Assembly: GCA_003116995.1 (NCBI GenBank)
Contig: BDSL01000006.1
Coordinates: 558,001-622,000 of the forward strand
Origin: Yamagishiella unicocca
Lineage: Eukaryota > Chlorophyta > Chlorophyceae > Chlamydomonadales > Volvocaceae
DNA: 64,000 bases
Direction of reading: 5' to 3'
Shown one piece after another: positions 1 through 10,753 of this stretch. The translations under genes were made by a program, and so were the position numbers. The stretch's first letter is position 1; each line of letters begins with the position of its first letter. The notes below the pieces were generated by a model. That model did no database searches and was not told the origin of the DNA. It worked only from the letters and a program-made list of their open reading frames with translations.

Positions 1-4
1 CCAC

Positions 5-2841
5 CTGGGCACTCCCACATGCGGCAGCGGGACCCGATCTGGTCGCATGGGCCGCCGTACCCCCTCATGCCGGGCGGCAGGCCAGTGGCCTCCGAAGCCA
101 GGCACTCGTCGTACATCGTGAAGTTCTGGCCCAGCTGGGAGAAGAGGGTGCCTGGACGAGAGGCGGGAGGACCGGGAAGGGGGCGAAGGAGGCGGCACAC
201 GAGGATCATGCATGCGGGCGTGGGCTGCATGTTTTGGCGCGCGTCTGACAGCCTTCCGCAAGTGCCCTCGCTGCCCTGCTCATTCAAACATTTTTTGACA
301 AGCATTTTTTCCATTCTACGTGTCGGCAGAGCGACGCGTCCCTTCCATCGACCACATCGCCTCACGCAGCTCTACCTCCCGTCAGCCATGACGCAACCGG
401 CTACACCAGCATGGAGCCGTCCATCCAGGACCATCCCCACACACGGTTTTTCTCGCATCCACGGGTCTTCCTCGCCCCCCGCACCTGCATACGTCCACTC
501 GCGCAGGTCCGGAGACGAGTATAGCGCCGCCGCCCCCACACAGTCGTCCATGGCTCCCAGAGCAGTGAACCACACACCACCACCACCACCACCGCCGCCG
601 CCGCTGCTGTTCCCCGCCGTGCCTGCCCCTGCCCCAGCTCCTCCCATTCCTCCTCCTCCTGCTCCACTGCCGCCGCCTGCCGCCTCTGCTGCCTCCCCGG
701 CCTCCCGCGGCCACCCCAGCCACGCCGCCAGGTCGGGTCCGATCTGGTTGGCCGGCACCTTCCACGGGGCGATCGGGTCCCGGAACTGCGAGCGCACGCC
801 GCCGGGCGGCAGCATCAGCCCCAGCGGGTTGGCGCCTGGTGGCTTGACCCACTGCGCGAGGAAGGGGTCGGCGGGGTCTGCTGGCAGCGCCACCGCCTGG
901 GTCTGATAGTAGTACTGGTACTGGCTGAAGTTCATGACGCCTGGAGCGGGAGGGGGGCAAGTATTTGTTCCAACTGCAAAGTTGCCCCAAGCGTCCTGTG
1001 ATTAGCTGATGGCCCCCACGGCCTGTGGGCTGCAACCACCCCTGGACCCAGCAGCCACCCCTGGACCCAGCAGCCAGCCCTTGGATCTCTTCTCACCGGT
1101 GTACAGCAGCTGCGGCACGCCGTCGTCTCCAAACACCGCGCTGCCGCTCCAGCAGCCGTCACGGTCCCACGGGTCGCCCGGGCGCAAGGCGATGGGCAGG
1201 TGCGCCCAGTGCACCAGGTCGGGCGACACGGCGTGGCCCCAGTGCATAGGGCCCCACACGGCGTCGTACGGGTTGTACTGGTAGAACACGTGCACCATGC
1301 CGCGGTACTGCATAAGGCCATTGGGGTCATTAATCCTGGGGCGGCGGGCGCGTACGACAGCGGGCGAACATCCCAGGGATGGATAAGGGGTTCCAACACG
1401 TGGAGGTGTCGTCGGGGGCGGTCAGGGAAGCGGTGCGGGATGGGCCCCTGGTGAAGAATAGGCGTGGCTCAGGAAAACAATACAAAGTATGGCGAAAGTC
1501 ACTCATGCGGTGAAGTCCCAAGGACAGTGTGCATGCAGCGCCACATCAGAGGAGTTAGCAAGTATTTTTGTTTTATTCTTTTATTCATTTCCTGGCCCGT
1601 CCACCGGCCGTGTGTATTCGCTCCTTCCGCACCCACCAGCCTCCCCCTGGCGGCATGATGTGGTACCCGGGGCGCAGCAGCAACAGCTCCCTGGAGCTCA
1701 GGTTGCCGCCTAATGGGCGGGTGTCGGCTGCGGCCTGGCGGCCGACCCGCGGGTCGGAGGTGGGCGGCCTGGTGCGGTTGCGCCAGCTGCTCACGGCGAA
1801 CAGGGTGATCAGGATCGCGACCGCCGTTGCGACTGCGGAGGCGGGCAAGCAGGCGGGGTGGGTGGGTCCATTAACTTATCACGGACGGATGCCCCCTCGG
1901 TAGGAGGGGGAGACCACGGGGGCCCGGTGGCCAGGGAGGGATGTTGGGTATGACATATGGGTCGCGCCGATCAGCTCACTACAGCGCTCTATCCTTTACA
2001 AAATACGCTGACAGCAGCCCATTGAATCCCCAACCTCCGACGTAAGTGCAACCCGCAGCCACTCACCCGCCATGAAGACCACCCATCCCGTCGTCCGGGG
2101 TGAGTTGAAGCGGTTTCGGAGCCAGGACGCGGCGGCGGAGAGCCCGCCACCGCCCCCTGCCCTGGCCCCGGCCGCGGGCTGGCTGGGACCCCCTGCAGTG
2201 GCGCTGGCGGTGTCCGACTGTGGCTGGGCGGCGGGTGGTATGTAATCCGAGGGAGTGTCCTCGTAAGGTGCGTGGTCCGGGCCTTGCGTAGAGGGGGACC
2301 TGAAACCGTTGCACAGCCGGGAGGGGGGCATATGTGCGGAGGCGGAGGCGGGCGAGCTAGGTGTTGGCAGGGGAGTGCTCAGGCCACGTTGCTGGGCGTG
2401 TTGGAGTCACGGTGTGGTGCGACGTGGTGCGGTGCGTTGCGGTGAGCTCATGGCGACCTACCACGGCTCATTGTCTGGTGTGGCCTGCCTGCCCCTATCA
2501 CCCGCCTGGGGCTGCTGCTGCAGGGAAAAAGGGCCTGCCGGGGAGACGAGCCGCTGGTCGCCGGGCTGCGCCGCAGCCGAGGGTAGCTGCCGCCAAGGCG
2601 GCGCACGTAGCAGCGGCTGCTGCTCCTGTCTCGCAGCGGCCGCTGCCGCCGCAGCTGCGGCTGCCGCAGCAGCCGGATCGGTCACAGAGCCGCTGCCACC
2701 TCCGTTTTGCTGCTGCGCCGACTGTTGTCCCTGCTGCTGCTGTTGCTGCTGCTGTTGTTGGCGCTGCAGCTCGACATCTAGGGAGATGTAACGGCTCCGG
2801 CCGTGCGCGGCGCTCTGCTCCGGCGGCGGCCAGTCCGCCAT
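5..2841 (-). CDS. Membrane-anchored beta-fructofuranosidase (GH32 invertase), 3' end off window
   Basis: Hydrolyses sucrose and related fructosides. Exons on the minus strand, 5' to 3': 2841-2462, 2356-2067, 1832-1637, 1335-1097, 940-485, 151-5; every GT–AG junction keeps phase, giving about 569 codons before the left edge. The GH32 signatures are in order: WINDPNGL (nucleophile Asp; its Trp codon is split by an intron), YQYNP, FRDP (transition-state Asp) and WECP (acid/base Glu) at the last exon. Before the catalytic part come a Gln/Ala-rich N-terminus and one hydrophobic segment near residues 218-240 ([19 protein letters not shown]), with no signal peptide. This is the type II anchor layout of plant vacuolar invertases. 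A Gly-rich insert interrupts the catalytic domain near 560-690. The start at 2841 has a good context (ACCATGG); exon 1 is joined by phase and splice sites only, so it is the least certain part. C-terminal beta-sandwich not visible. Confidence 0.92.
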
Positions 2842-3216
2842 GGTCGTAGAAGGCGCACCCGAAATGAGACTGGTAGACTTTGGGTTAAGTGCGGATCTGC
2901 ATATTGCCACGACGGCACAAAGAGGATTCCGTCCTATGCGGACGGGTTCCCGAACCGTGGGCCATGACGTACGACTCGCTTTCGGCTGTTGGCTATGCGA
3001 ACGCGTCTTCGCAGGCAGCGCACGCTTACTGTTTACCCTTTTGTATTTGATACTTTGATATCCTTGGCCTACCCTGGTTGCCGAAACGCCTCAACTCCGT
3101 CATCGCCGTTAACGTCTTCAAGCAAACATAGCAATATAGGTTTGAAGGCTAAATATCACTTCTACAACCTGGTTGGAGCGCCTTTTTGTTTGCCTCGAAG
3201 GACAGAGTCATCAGCC
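2842..3216. promoter_or_regulatory. Divergent intergenic region, invertase (−) / EF-hand protein (+)
   Basis: 375 bases separate two start codons pointing away from each other, so both promoters and 5' UTRs should lie here. The stretch is less GC-rich than the flanking exons. No clear TATA box was recognised. The assignment rests on gene layout only. Confidence 0.5.
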
Positions 3217-6200
3217 ATGCCATGCCTTGTGCAGGCCGTGCATGATAAAGTCAGGTGCGTAAGGAAGACACAATATGAATACTATCGTGTTTATTGTTAC
3301 CAGTGCATCTTCTTCTTGGGTGTGGGTGTTGCAGCGTAAGCGACCCAATCACAACAAAGCGCCCCTAGACTCACGCATCATACCAAGTTGGCCCATTATC
3401 TATCTGTGCGCATTGTCTTTATACCCCGGTACAAAGGCTACCGCACCAGTGTCCCATACGACATCACAACCCTAGGCCCCGGCGTGTTCCGGCCCTCTCC
3501 CGTTACCTGGACACTCGTACCTCCCTCGCACCCGCGCGCTTGCCGATCTTCCCTCCCACCTCGATCCGAAGCCTACCTCGTCAAGCCACAATCGGGCCTC
3601 TGACGACGCCACAGTCCACGCACCCAACCTGGTTAAACCGCCGCCCGCCCTACGCACCCCCACCACCCCGCCCCGCGCGCCACGCTCCCACGTTTCTCTC
3701 GGTGCTACAAGGTACACCCAGTACCCGCCCCTGCTTCGTCCTTATGATGTGCGCATGGACGCCTGAATCCTTGACCTGCGGTCTCCTCATCCCCCCCAAC
3801 CGCAGGAGCTTCGTGCGCAACAGCGAGCAGTTTAAGCGAGTGTGCGGCTCCACCTTCGACTCCCTAGACTACCGCTCCAGCGGCCACGTGTCGCAGGACG
3901 AGGCGGCGTCATGCGTGGAGTCACTGTTTCGGGAGCTGCAGGACGCGTGTACGGAGTACGGTACGACACCACCGTGAGGGGGGGGGGCGCCAGGGGCTTG
4001 CTGTGAGGGCAGGGTGCATCGGCGCGCCGTCCCGGGGAGCAGCCAGGACAAGCGGGGCCGCAGCGTGCGCAGTGGAATGGATGATGTTGTTGACGATGAT
4101 AATAATGATGTTGATGATAATGATAATGACAATGATGTTGATGGCAAAGCGGCCACGTCGCGGTTGCGCTGGGCGGAGGCGGCGGTGGGGTTTGGGTTGT
4201 CGACGCCTCGAGGCGGGGTCTCGGAGCGTGATGCTGTCTCATGGCGTGCATTGTCATGGCGTGCATTGCTCTGCTGCCGTGCGGCTGCAGCGGCCCTGAT
4301 GCGGCCCTGATGCGGCCCTGATGCTGCCCTCTCCTCTCCTCGCCCTCGCCCTCTCCCCGCCGGGGGCGCACCTGCAGGCATCGTCCTCGACCCCCTCACA
4401 TCCGATGACGTGCGCGGCATCTTCCGGGTGAGTGACGGTTTTCAGTTGGGTGGTTGGGTGGTCGGGTGGGTTGCGCAGCTGGCGGTTGGGCTGGTGCATT
4501 GGCGGACGAGCAGCCCGGGTGTAGGCCAAGTACGCGGATTACGCTAGCCTCAGCCTCGAACCCGACCAGGGAGCGTGGACCCTTTCCCCTGGGGACACTC
4601 TCTGCCAACCCACCGCCCGCATCCGGTGGGCCCCCACGCTGAACCCCCCTCTCCCGCACCCCTTCGGGGCCCCTTCGGGACTCCACCCACCGCCAGGAGT
4701 GCGACTACGACTCAAATGCGACGCTGGACCGAGCGGAGTTCCAGGTAGTTAGGAGGAAGGGTGGCTTCAAGACCGGTTGGAGGAAGGGTGGTGCGAATAC
4801 TGACCTGACAAGCTCTAGGACGAAGGCAACGAGAAAATTGGGGGCTGGTAGGCGGGGGTGGCGCTAGGAGGGGGAGATGTGGGGGTGACGAGGACACGTG
4901 ATGTCCCACATGCCACCGACACGGCAGCACATCGTCTCAACCAGAGGCCGATCCCCGCGACGGCTGTCCGGCATTGCGGAATCCCATTTCACTTGCGTCG
5001 GACCTACCAACCCATGGCGCACCATGCGGTGGTTGACGGTTGGTGGTTGGCCGCTCGCAGGAGTTCTACGCCAGCGTCATCACGTACGCAGCCATGAAGG
5101 CGTGCGCGGGCTTCGGGCGCAAGTGCGTGAGGGACCAGGGGAGTGGGGGGGAGGGGCGGAGGGAAAGGGCGCGGGGTGTGGTTTCGGAGCGGGCATGGCG
5201 GAAAGCTGGAGGCGGGGAGAGGCCGCTGAGGGATGTGAGGGTCCGACCCGGTGAGGCGCCGGAAGTGGGACGCGAAGGGAAGCGAAGGGAGCTGCGCAGC
5301 CTAGCAAGCGCCCTCCCTAGCTGAATTCGGACGGCGGGGCCCTGGGCTCGAACCTGGTACTAGGCTGGCCGGGAGGTGGTGCGCCAACAACATCGGTCCG
5401 AAAGCTGCTCCGAAGGCACTGCTCCTGCTAGCCCCTGGGAGGGGTGCAGACGCAGCCGTTGCGTCCGCGCCGTACCTACTCTATGCCGCACCTTTACTAA
5501 GTACGTCTCACAATCTGAGATCCTGCCCGGTATGTCGTACCTCGCAGGTACGGTGCGGGCATGCTGGCGGGCATCGCGAGCGTCATGGTGGTCAAGGCGG
5601 CGCTGCGGCGGCTGCCGGTGGTGGGCCTTATCGCGTCGCCGCTGATGGGTGAGGCGGGTGGGAGGGCGGGTGTCGCATGGGTGCGAGTAAGGTGGGCTTG
5701 GTAGCCGGGGCGGCACGGGAGTGGGTTGACAGGGGGGGGGTACGTAGGGCGGCCCGCTCGCTTTGGTCCTCAAGTTGGCCCTAGGTCTGGTGCTTCCTGG
5801 CAGCTGGGTCGTTTGGGTAGGGGTACGCCGCACCACATCTACCTTAGCCTCTTGGAAGCTCCTAGGAAGCCATCCTGGCCTGCGCCCCTGGCTGGGCCGA
5901 TTCCGTGCGGAACCTCACGAATATGCGCCTCTGAGTTCGAGGCCTGTGGGCTTGTGCGGCTTGGGGAACGTCTGAATATCAGCGCTTGTCACCCTTCGGA
6001 CGTGCTGGCCATGCCTTCCGGCCCCGGTGCCATCGGGAAGGGGAGGGGCACGGCTCTCTTCGAAGCGGGTGTTACGCTCCGCCAGCCCGCTCACAGCCGT
6101 CCACGCTCCTCTAAGAAATACCGTAACACCGGCCCCTGACACGCCACAACCCGGACCCCGCTCCCGCCCCACAATCCGGACTACTACGCGCCCGCCCCGC

Positions 6201-6330
6201 AGGCCTCTTGCCTACCATTCTGGTGGGACCACTCCTCGGCGCCGCGGTGGTTTACGGCATCGGCCAGAACGACCTCTTTGCCATCCGCTACAAGCTCTTT
6301 CCGCCCAAGCAGAGCCCCATGCGCAACTGA
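3217..6330 (+). CDS. Small EF-hand protein with C-terminal membrane segments
   Basis: Function unknown; probably a calcium-responsive membrane protein. Seven exons: 3217-3254, 3806-3960, 4378-4427, 4697-4744, 5061-5122, 5548-5648, 6203-6330; 582 nt, 193 residues, all phases consistent. A canonical 12-residue EF-hand loop (DYDSNATLDRAE) is encoded almost alone by the 48-nt fourth exon. A weaker loop (DYRSSGHVSQDE) lies in exon 2, about 30 residues upstream. The C-terminal third has two hydrophobic stretches: around GMLAGIASVMVV in exon 6 and TILVGPLLGAAVVYGIG in exon 7, separated by a basic turn (KAALRR). The protein ends shortly after at PMRN. The ATG at 3217 was chosen because its 38-nt exon ends in a strong donor (AG|GTGCGT) whose phase fits exon 2. 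I do not recognise the family. An EF-hand regulator of a membrane complex is one possibility, not shown by the sequence. Confidence 0.72.
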
Positions 6331-6572
6331 CGGGGGCCCCGCGTGCCATGCCCTCACAAAGTTGCGTGCTGACCAGGGTTGTGGGCGGCAGGTTGCTCCC
6401 ACCAGGTTGTTGGGGCAAACCGGCATGTGCTGCGTTTGGGCTTTGTCAGGTCACCATGTGTTGGTGGTTTTGGTTTTTTCCGATGTCGATGGCTGGTGGC
6501 GCGCTGGGCGGTGATCCGGGGACCGGGGACGGGGGATGTTGGACATAAGTGATATTTTCCCTGTACGGCACG

Positions 6573-6686
6573 CGGTGAACTGATGGGCATGTGTCCCATG
6601 CGGTGATTTGATGGGCATGTGCCCCGGGCGGTGATTTGATGGGCATGTGCCCCAGGCGGTGATATGATGGGCATGTGCCCCAGGCG
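6573..6686. repeat. 28-bp tandem repeat, 4 copies
   Basis: Four head-to-tail units of 28 bp (core TGATGGGCATGTGCCCC) starting near 6573, 6602, 6630 and 6658, with few differences between units. Each unit contains the near-palindrome GGGCATGTGCCC. It lies downstream of the EF-hand gene and outside any supported CDS. Confidence 0.9.
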
Positions 6687-7228
6687 GGCGACCGGGCATA
6701 GGATCGGGCTGCGTGCATCCGTATCTAGTGCACTGGGCGGGATTGAAGGGGGAAAAGGTGAAAGAAGAGGAAGAGAGGCGTAAAGCATGGCGTGCGTTAG
6801 CCGGGTGTTTAAACAACCGCTATGTTTACGAATACGAGTGGCAGAGGATTTGCACGGAGAGGGAAGACTTCTGGCTGCTCGCCTCCCAGCCCGCAGGTGC
6901 CGACGGAAGCGGATGCGGACATCACCCTCGTCACCCTCATCGGCACCTTCCAGTCTCCTGCCGTCAGAGAAGGAAAGCCCGATGTGGCTATCAAGGATAA
7001 GCGCCGCCTTACCAGCGGGCCCCCGACGCCGAAGGGCCGACACGTCCGGGTGGCTTACGATGGCGGCCGCAGTTGTACCGGTATACGGATCGTGTCGACG
7101 AATGTGGTGCCGTGCCCGTTGGGGCCGTTGGGCACGTTGGGCGTTGGGTGGTGCATGCGTTCCACGCTGCCTGGGAAGGAAGCCACAGGTTGCACAGCAT
7201 GTTGCCGTCGTCAGCAGAAAGCGGACTG

Positions 7229-7300
7229 GGTCCGGCGGCACACGGGGTCCGGCGGCACACGGGGTCCGGCGGCACACGGGGTCCGGTGGCACACTGGGTT
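7229..7300. repeat. 17-bp tandem repeat, 4 copies
   Basis: Units of GGTCCGGCGGCACACGG repeat four times; the last copy is degenerate (GGTGGCACACTGG). Frames through it are open because 17 is not a multiple of three, so the open frames here should not be read as coding evidence. Confidence 0.9.
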
Positions 7301-9132
7301 TGGTTTACGAGTGCGGCCCGAAGGGTAATGTGCAGCTCCTGGGACTGCACGGGACAGGTATCGGCCCTACCATGCTGGACTCCGGGTCCCTGCACCTCGT
7401 CTATGACCTGGAGCTCGGCGGCGGGTTCCTTACTGCGCAGCAAACCGATAAGATTTAGCAGCATGCGAAGCCATCAGCAGGGCATCCGCAGGTATCACCC
7501 ATCTCCTGTCTGTGCTGGGGGGTCGCCGGGCGCCGGAGGGACAGTGAGAGCAGCGGCGGCCGCCGAAACCGCAGCCACCTCGGGGGTGGCGGCGGCGGTG
7601 GTGCCTGAAGCGGTGGCCGTGACAGCGGTGGCGGCACCGACTGCGCGTGTAGCCATGGCGACAGAGCAGCGCGCGGGGGCAGGGATTACATGGAGTGTGC
7701 CTCGTGCCCACCTGCGAGCCTGGACCTTGCGCAAGCAGACCGATGACGGGGTGATGACGGGGCAGACCTCTCTCGCGTTCACCCGCACGGTGCAGCCTCG
7801 GGCGTGATGGGCTTTATGAGCAGCAGCCAGCCGTACGCACCAGCACCGCCCAAAAAGCGGGTCCCAGCTTCAATCTCTCGCTCGGCCGTCGTTCTCGGTA
7901 CACCAGCAAGCTGCCAGCGGGCGTGCTGCGTGACTCCCGGCAGCTGGGCTGCGTCTGCCCGTCAAAACCGCTAACCCGTCCTCTGTGCTCATCGAGGAGC
8001 TGGCGTCTCATCGTCTCCACGTGCCAGGCACTGCGGAGGACGAGCAGCACCTGCGCTCGGTGCCAACGGTGGTAGCGGTATCGAGGAGCTCCGACGCGGC
8101 GCCTGGCCTGGGAGGGTTTCCCTCGGCCCCCCGCTGCAGAGCTCGGCCAGCTGGCCAGCTAGCTGTCCCTCTTTTGGTTTGTGCCCACTAGCAGCCCACT
8201 ACCAATGAGCGTGCTACTACCAACGAACGTGTAAAGTGTGATGGCGAGCTGGACAATTCCACTGACTAATTATGGCAAACTGCGGCTTGACAAGTTACTT
8301 TGCGGATCCACATCGGATCCCCAGACAGGTTGGATCCTTGAAACATCCTGAGAGTCGTATGACAGACCTACCATCACTGGCAGGTAACGCTTCCGAAGTG
8401 GTTATGGACAATGCAGCCGCTGACGGCTGACCAGGTTTCAACATGGAGATGTTATAGTGCATAAATGAGGAGCCCTCCGATCCCAGCTCCCGACGTGTAG
8501 CCACAACACCTGGGGCGTCGCCATCTGACATCCCAAAGAACCCTACGCAAGGACAGGCTGCATGAACCTAGTGCAAGCTCATAATTGCCATAAATTTCGA
8601 ACATCGCCTCGAAAGGACGTTCAACGAGATCCCTTCAGAAATTTCCGACGAAGGTGACACGTTGGATGACCGCATGACCCCATCCACGCTGCGGCGGAAA
8701 ACAGCAGTTATCTAGATGGTTCTTTCATAAACCTATTGGTGCAGCCTGCTTGCCTAAGAGCTCCTGCGTCAGGTATTGCCGCTTTGAGTTGACGGCTGCT
8801 TGCTCCTCAGCCCGATCAACTTAATTCCTTCAATATATACACTCGGGTGTAAGATTTTACGATTGCGATTGTGCCAATTTGCGGATTGGTGTCTCACCAC
8901 CTGTACGGACACCATCATCTGCATTGCGTTCACTTATGTTACCTACTGCATGAATTTGTCTCCTTTTTGCTTCCAATTGCAAATTACAGACCCTGCATAG
9001 GCTTCAATAGTTTCGGTGCCTACGTAGGAGACCGCGCCGCCACGGCTTGTTGCGTTTCTTCTCGCGGCTATCCGCCGTTCTCAAGGACGCACCATAAACC
9101 CATTGTAGACGCTGTATATTCACCTATCCGGT

Positions 9133-10753
9133 ATGAGTCTAGCAACCAGCAACATCTTCAGTGCCCTTGACACGAGTAAGAAAGTCAAGAAGTCAAGCGG
9201 CAAGAGCAAGTCCAAGGACAGCGGCGACAAGAAGAAAAAGTCCAGTGAGACCAAGAAGGTCGTGGACACTGCTGAACTTGAGAAGCAGCTGTTCTCGCAG
9301 CCGGTTGGCCTCGCAAGCTGGGCGGACGATGAGGACGACGACTTCACGGCGCCGGTAGACGCCGGATGGACGCAAGTGAGCCCGCTTTGGGCATGTTTGA
9401 GACAGCTGTGAGGTAGCAAACGTCGTGGATTACGCAACGCTGATCTGGCTGCAGGCCCCTCGGGGTAGCGTCCCTGCCCCAGTTACCGCTAACGGCACAC
9501 ATGAGGAGGACAGCCACGATGAGGGCGAAGCTGAGGAGGTATGCTCACGAAATTATAAATGCACGATGTATAAGGCTTTAGATCTACCGCCTGGCGTGCA
9601 GGAGGAGGAAATAGACCTCGAGGCGGAGCTTGGGGTCGAGCTCGGGACGGGCGACGATGGAGAGCACGAAGGTTTGATGCTGCCTTTGATCGGGTGCATT
9701 GCTTTCGTATAATGTTTTCGTTTTCACTTCACGTTCGCCGCGCGACTTTGCAGAGGATGAGGTAAAGGAGCCGGCGCCAGGCTCGGTAAGCGCCGTGCCT
9801 GTACCTGCTTCCAAGCAGTCACAGGAGACGGAGAAGCAGCTCTCAAAGAAGGTGCGAGCGGCCGAACGTCTCCATGTTACAGGTTCCTCTGGTTGGCGTC
9901 GTCGACCGCGACGCGGCGTGCGACCTCTTGACTGACAGCGTCCAGCACCAGCAACAGGCGTATGGCGTTGGAACTGCAGGAAATGAAGAAGAAGGAGCTG
10001 CAAGATTTGGACGCGGTGTTTGCGGAGCTGGGGATTAACGTCGGGAAGGAGAACCAGGAGGCGGCGGCCAACGGCGAGAGCAAACGGAAGCGTAAGGACA
10101 AGAAGAAGCAGGGCGGGGAAGGCGTCGAGGGCGTGCAGCAGGCCGCCAAGGAGGCAACAGAGGAGGCCAGCGAGGAGCCCAGCGAGGAGCCAGCTGAGGA
10201 GTCATCTGCCACGATCGACCCCGCTGCGGTGGGTACACCACCCAAATCGCACAGAATGGTTGCCATGATTACCCACCCACCCACCCACACCCCCACACAC
10301 ATATCTCCCATCCACCCCGCCGCTTCTATACATAGCGCGGCTCGGCTCATAAGATCCTGCTTACCGCGGAAAGTCCACCTGAGAATGGGCCAAACCCAGT
10401 TCTCAGCCACGCCCTGAGCCGCTGAAACAGCCCCTCTGACCCACCTGCTGCATATGACCATAACCCACTTGTCGGATTGAAGGTTAAGGCGAAGCTGGCT
10501 GCCAAGAAGAAATCCGCCAGCGATGCGGCTAAAAAGAAGGCTGCAATGTCAGCAGCCGCTCTTGCAGAGGCGAAGCTGAGGCAGGCGAAGGCCAAGAAGC
10601 AGAAGGACGTCAAGGCATACAACCAGGTGCGCAGTGGCTGCCGCATAGCAGGTCGGCTGTGCCTCGCTGGCCGGCCCCCTGCCTGGCACGCGCCGTGCAT
10701 CACTGGACGATTGTTGCCAGGTCGCTGGTGCACCCAAACCAGATGTTGGGTGA
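9133..10753 (+). CDS. Conserved Lys/Glu-rich protein (plant/algal type), function unknown
   Basis: Seven exons: 9133-9375, 9455-9538, 9602-9671, 9754-9851, 9980-10228, 10483-10626, 10721-10753; 921 nt, 306 residues, all phases consistent. The N-terminus (MSLATSNIFSALDTSKK) is followed by a Lys/Ser-rich stretch, a WADDEDDD motif and acidic segments. Next come the best conserved core, LSKKEMKKKELQDLDAVFAELG (its first part split over the exon 4/5 junction), a second Lys-rich block and an Ala/Lys helix (about residues 248-295) likely to form a coiled coil. No catalytic domain, signal peptide or membrane segment is visible. The core resembles uncharacterised, basic, probably nuclear or RNA-associated plant proteins; that link is from memory and only moderately certain. 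The acceptor at 9979/9980 was preferred over an upstream AG because it restores phase and the core motif. Confidence 0.75.

Larger units (their letters stand above)
6331..9132. other. Gene-poor interval with two minisatellites; no supportable gene
   Basis: Several open frames overlap on both strands between 6700 and 8200, but none shows a recognised domain or a consistent exon chain. Short simple arrays lie at 6573-6686 and 7229-7300. From about 8200 to 9130 the sequence turns AT-richer, with a TATA-like run near 8831, and probably holds the promoter and 5' UTR of the gene starting at 9133. Decayed transposon sequence is possible but unproven. Confidence 0.5.
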
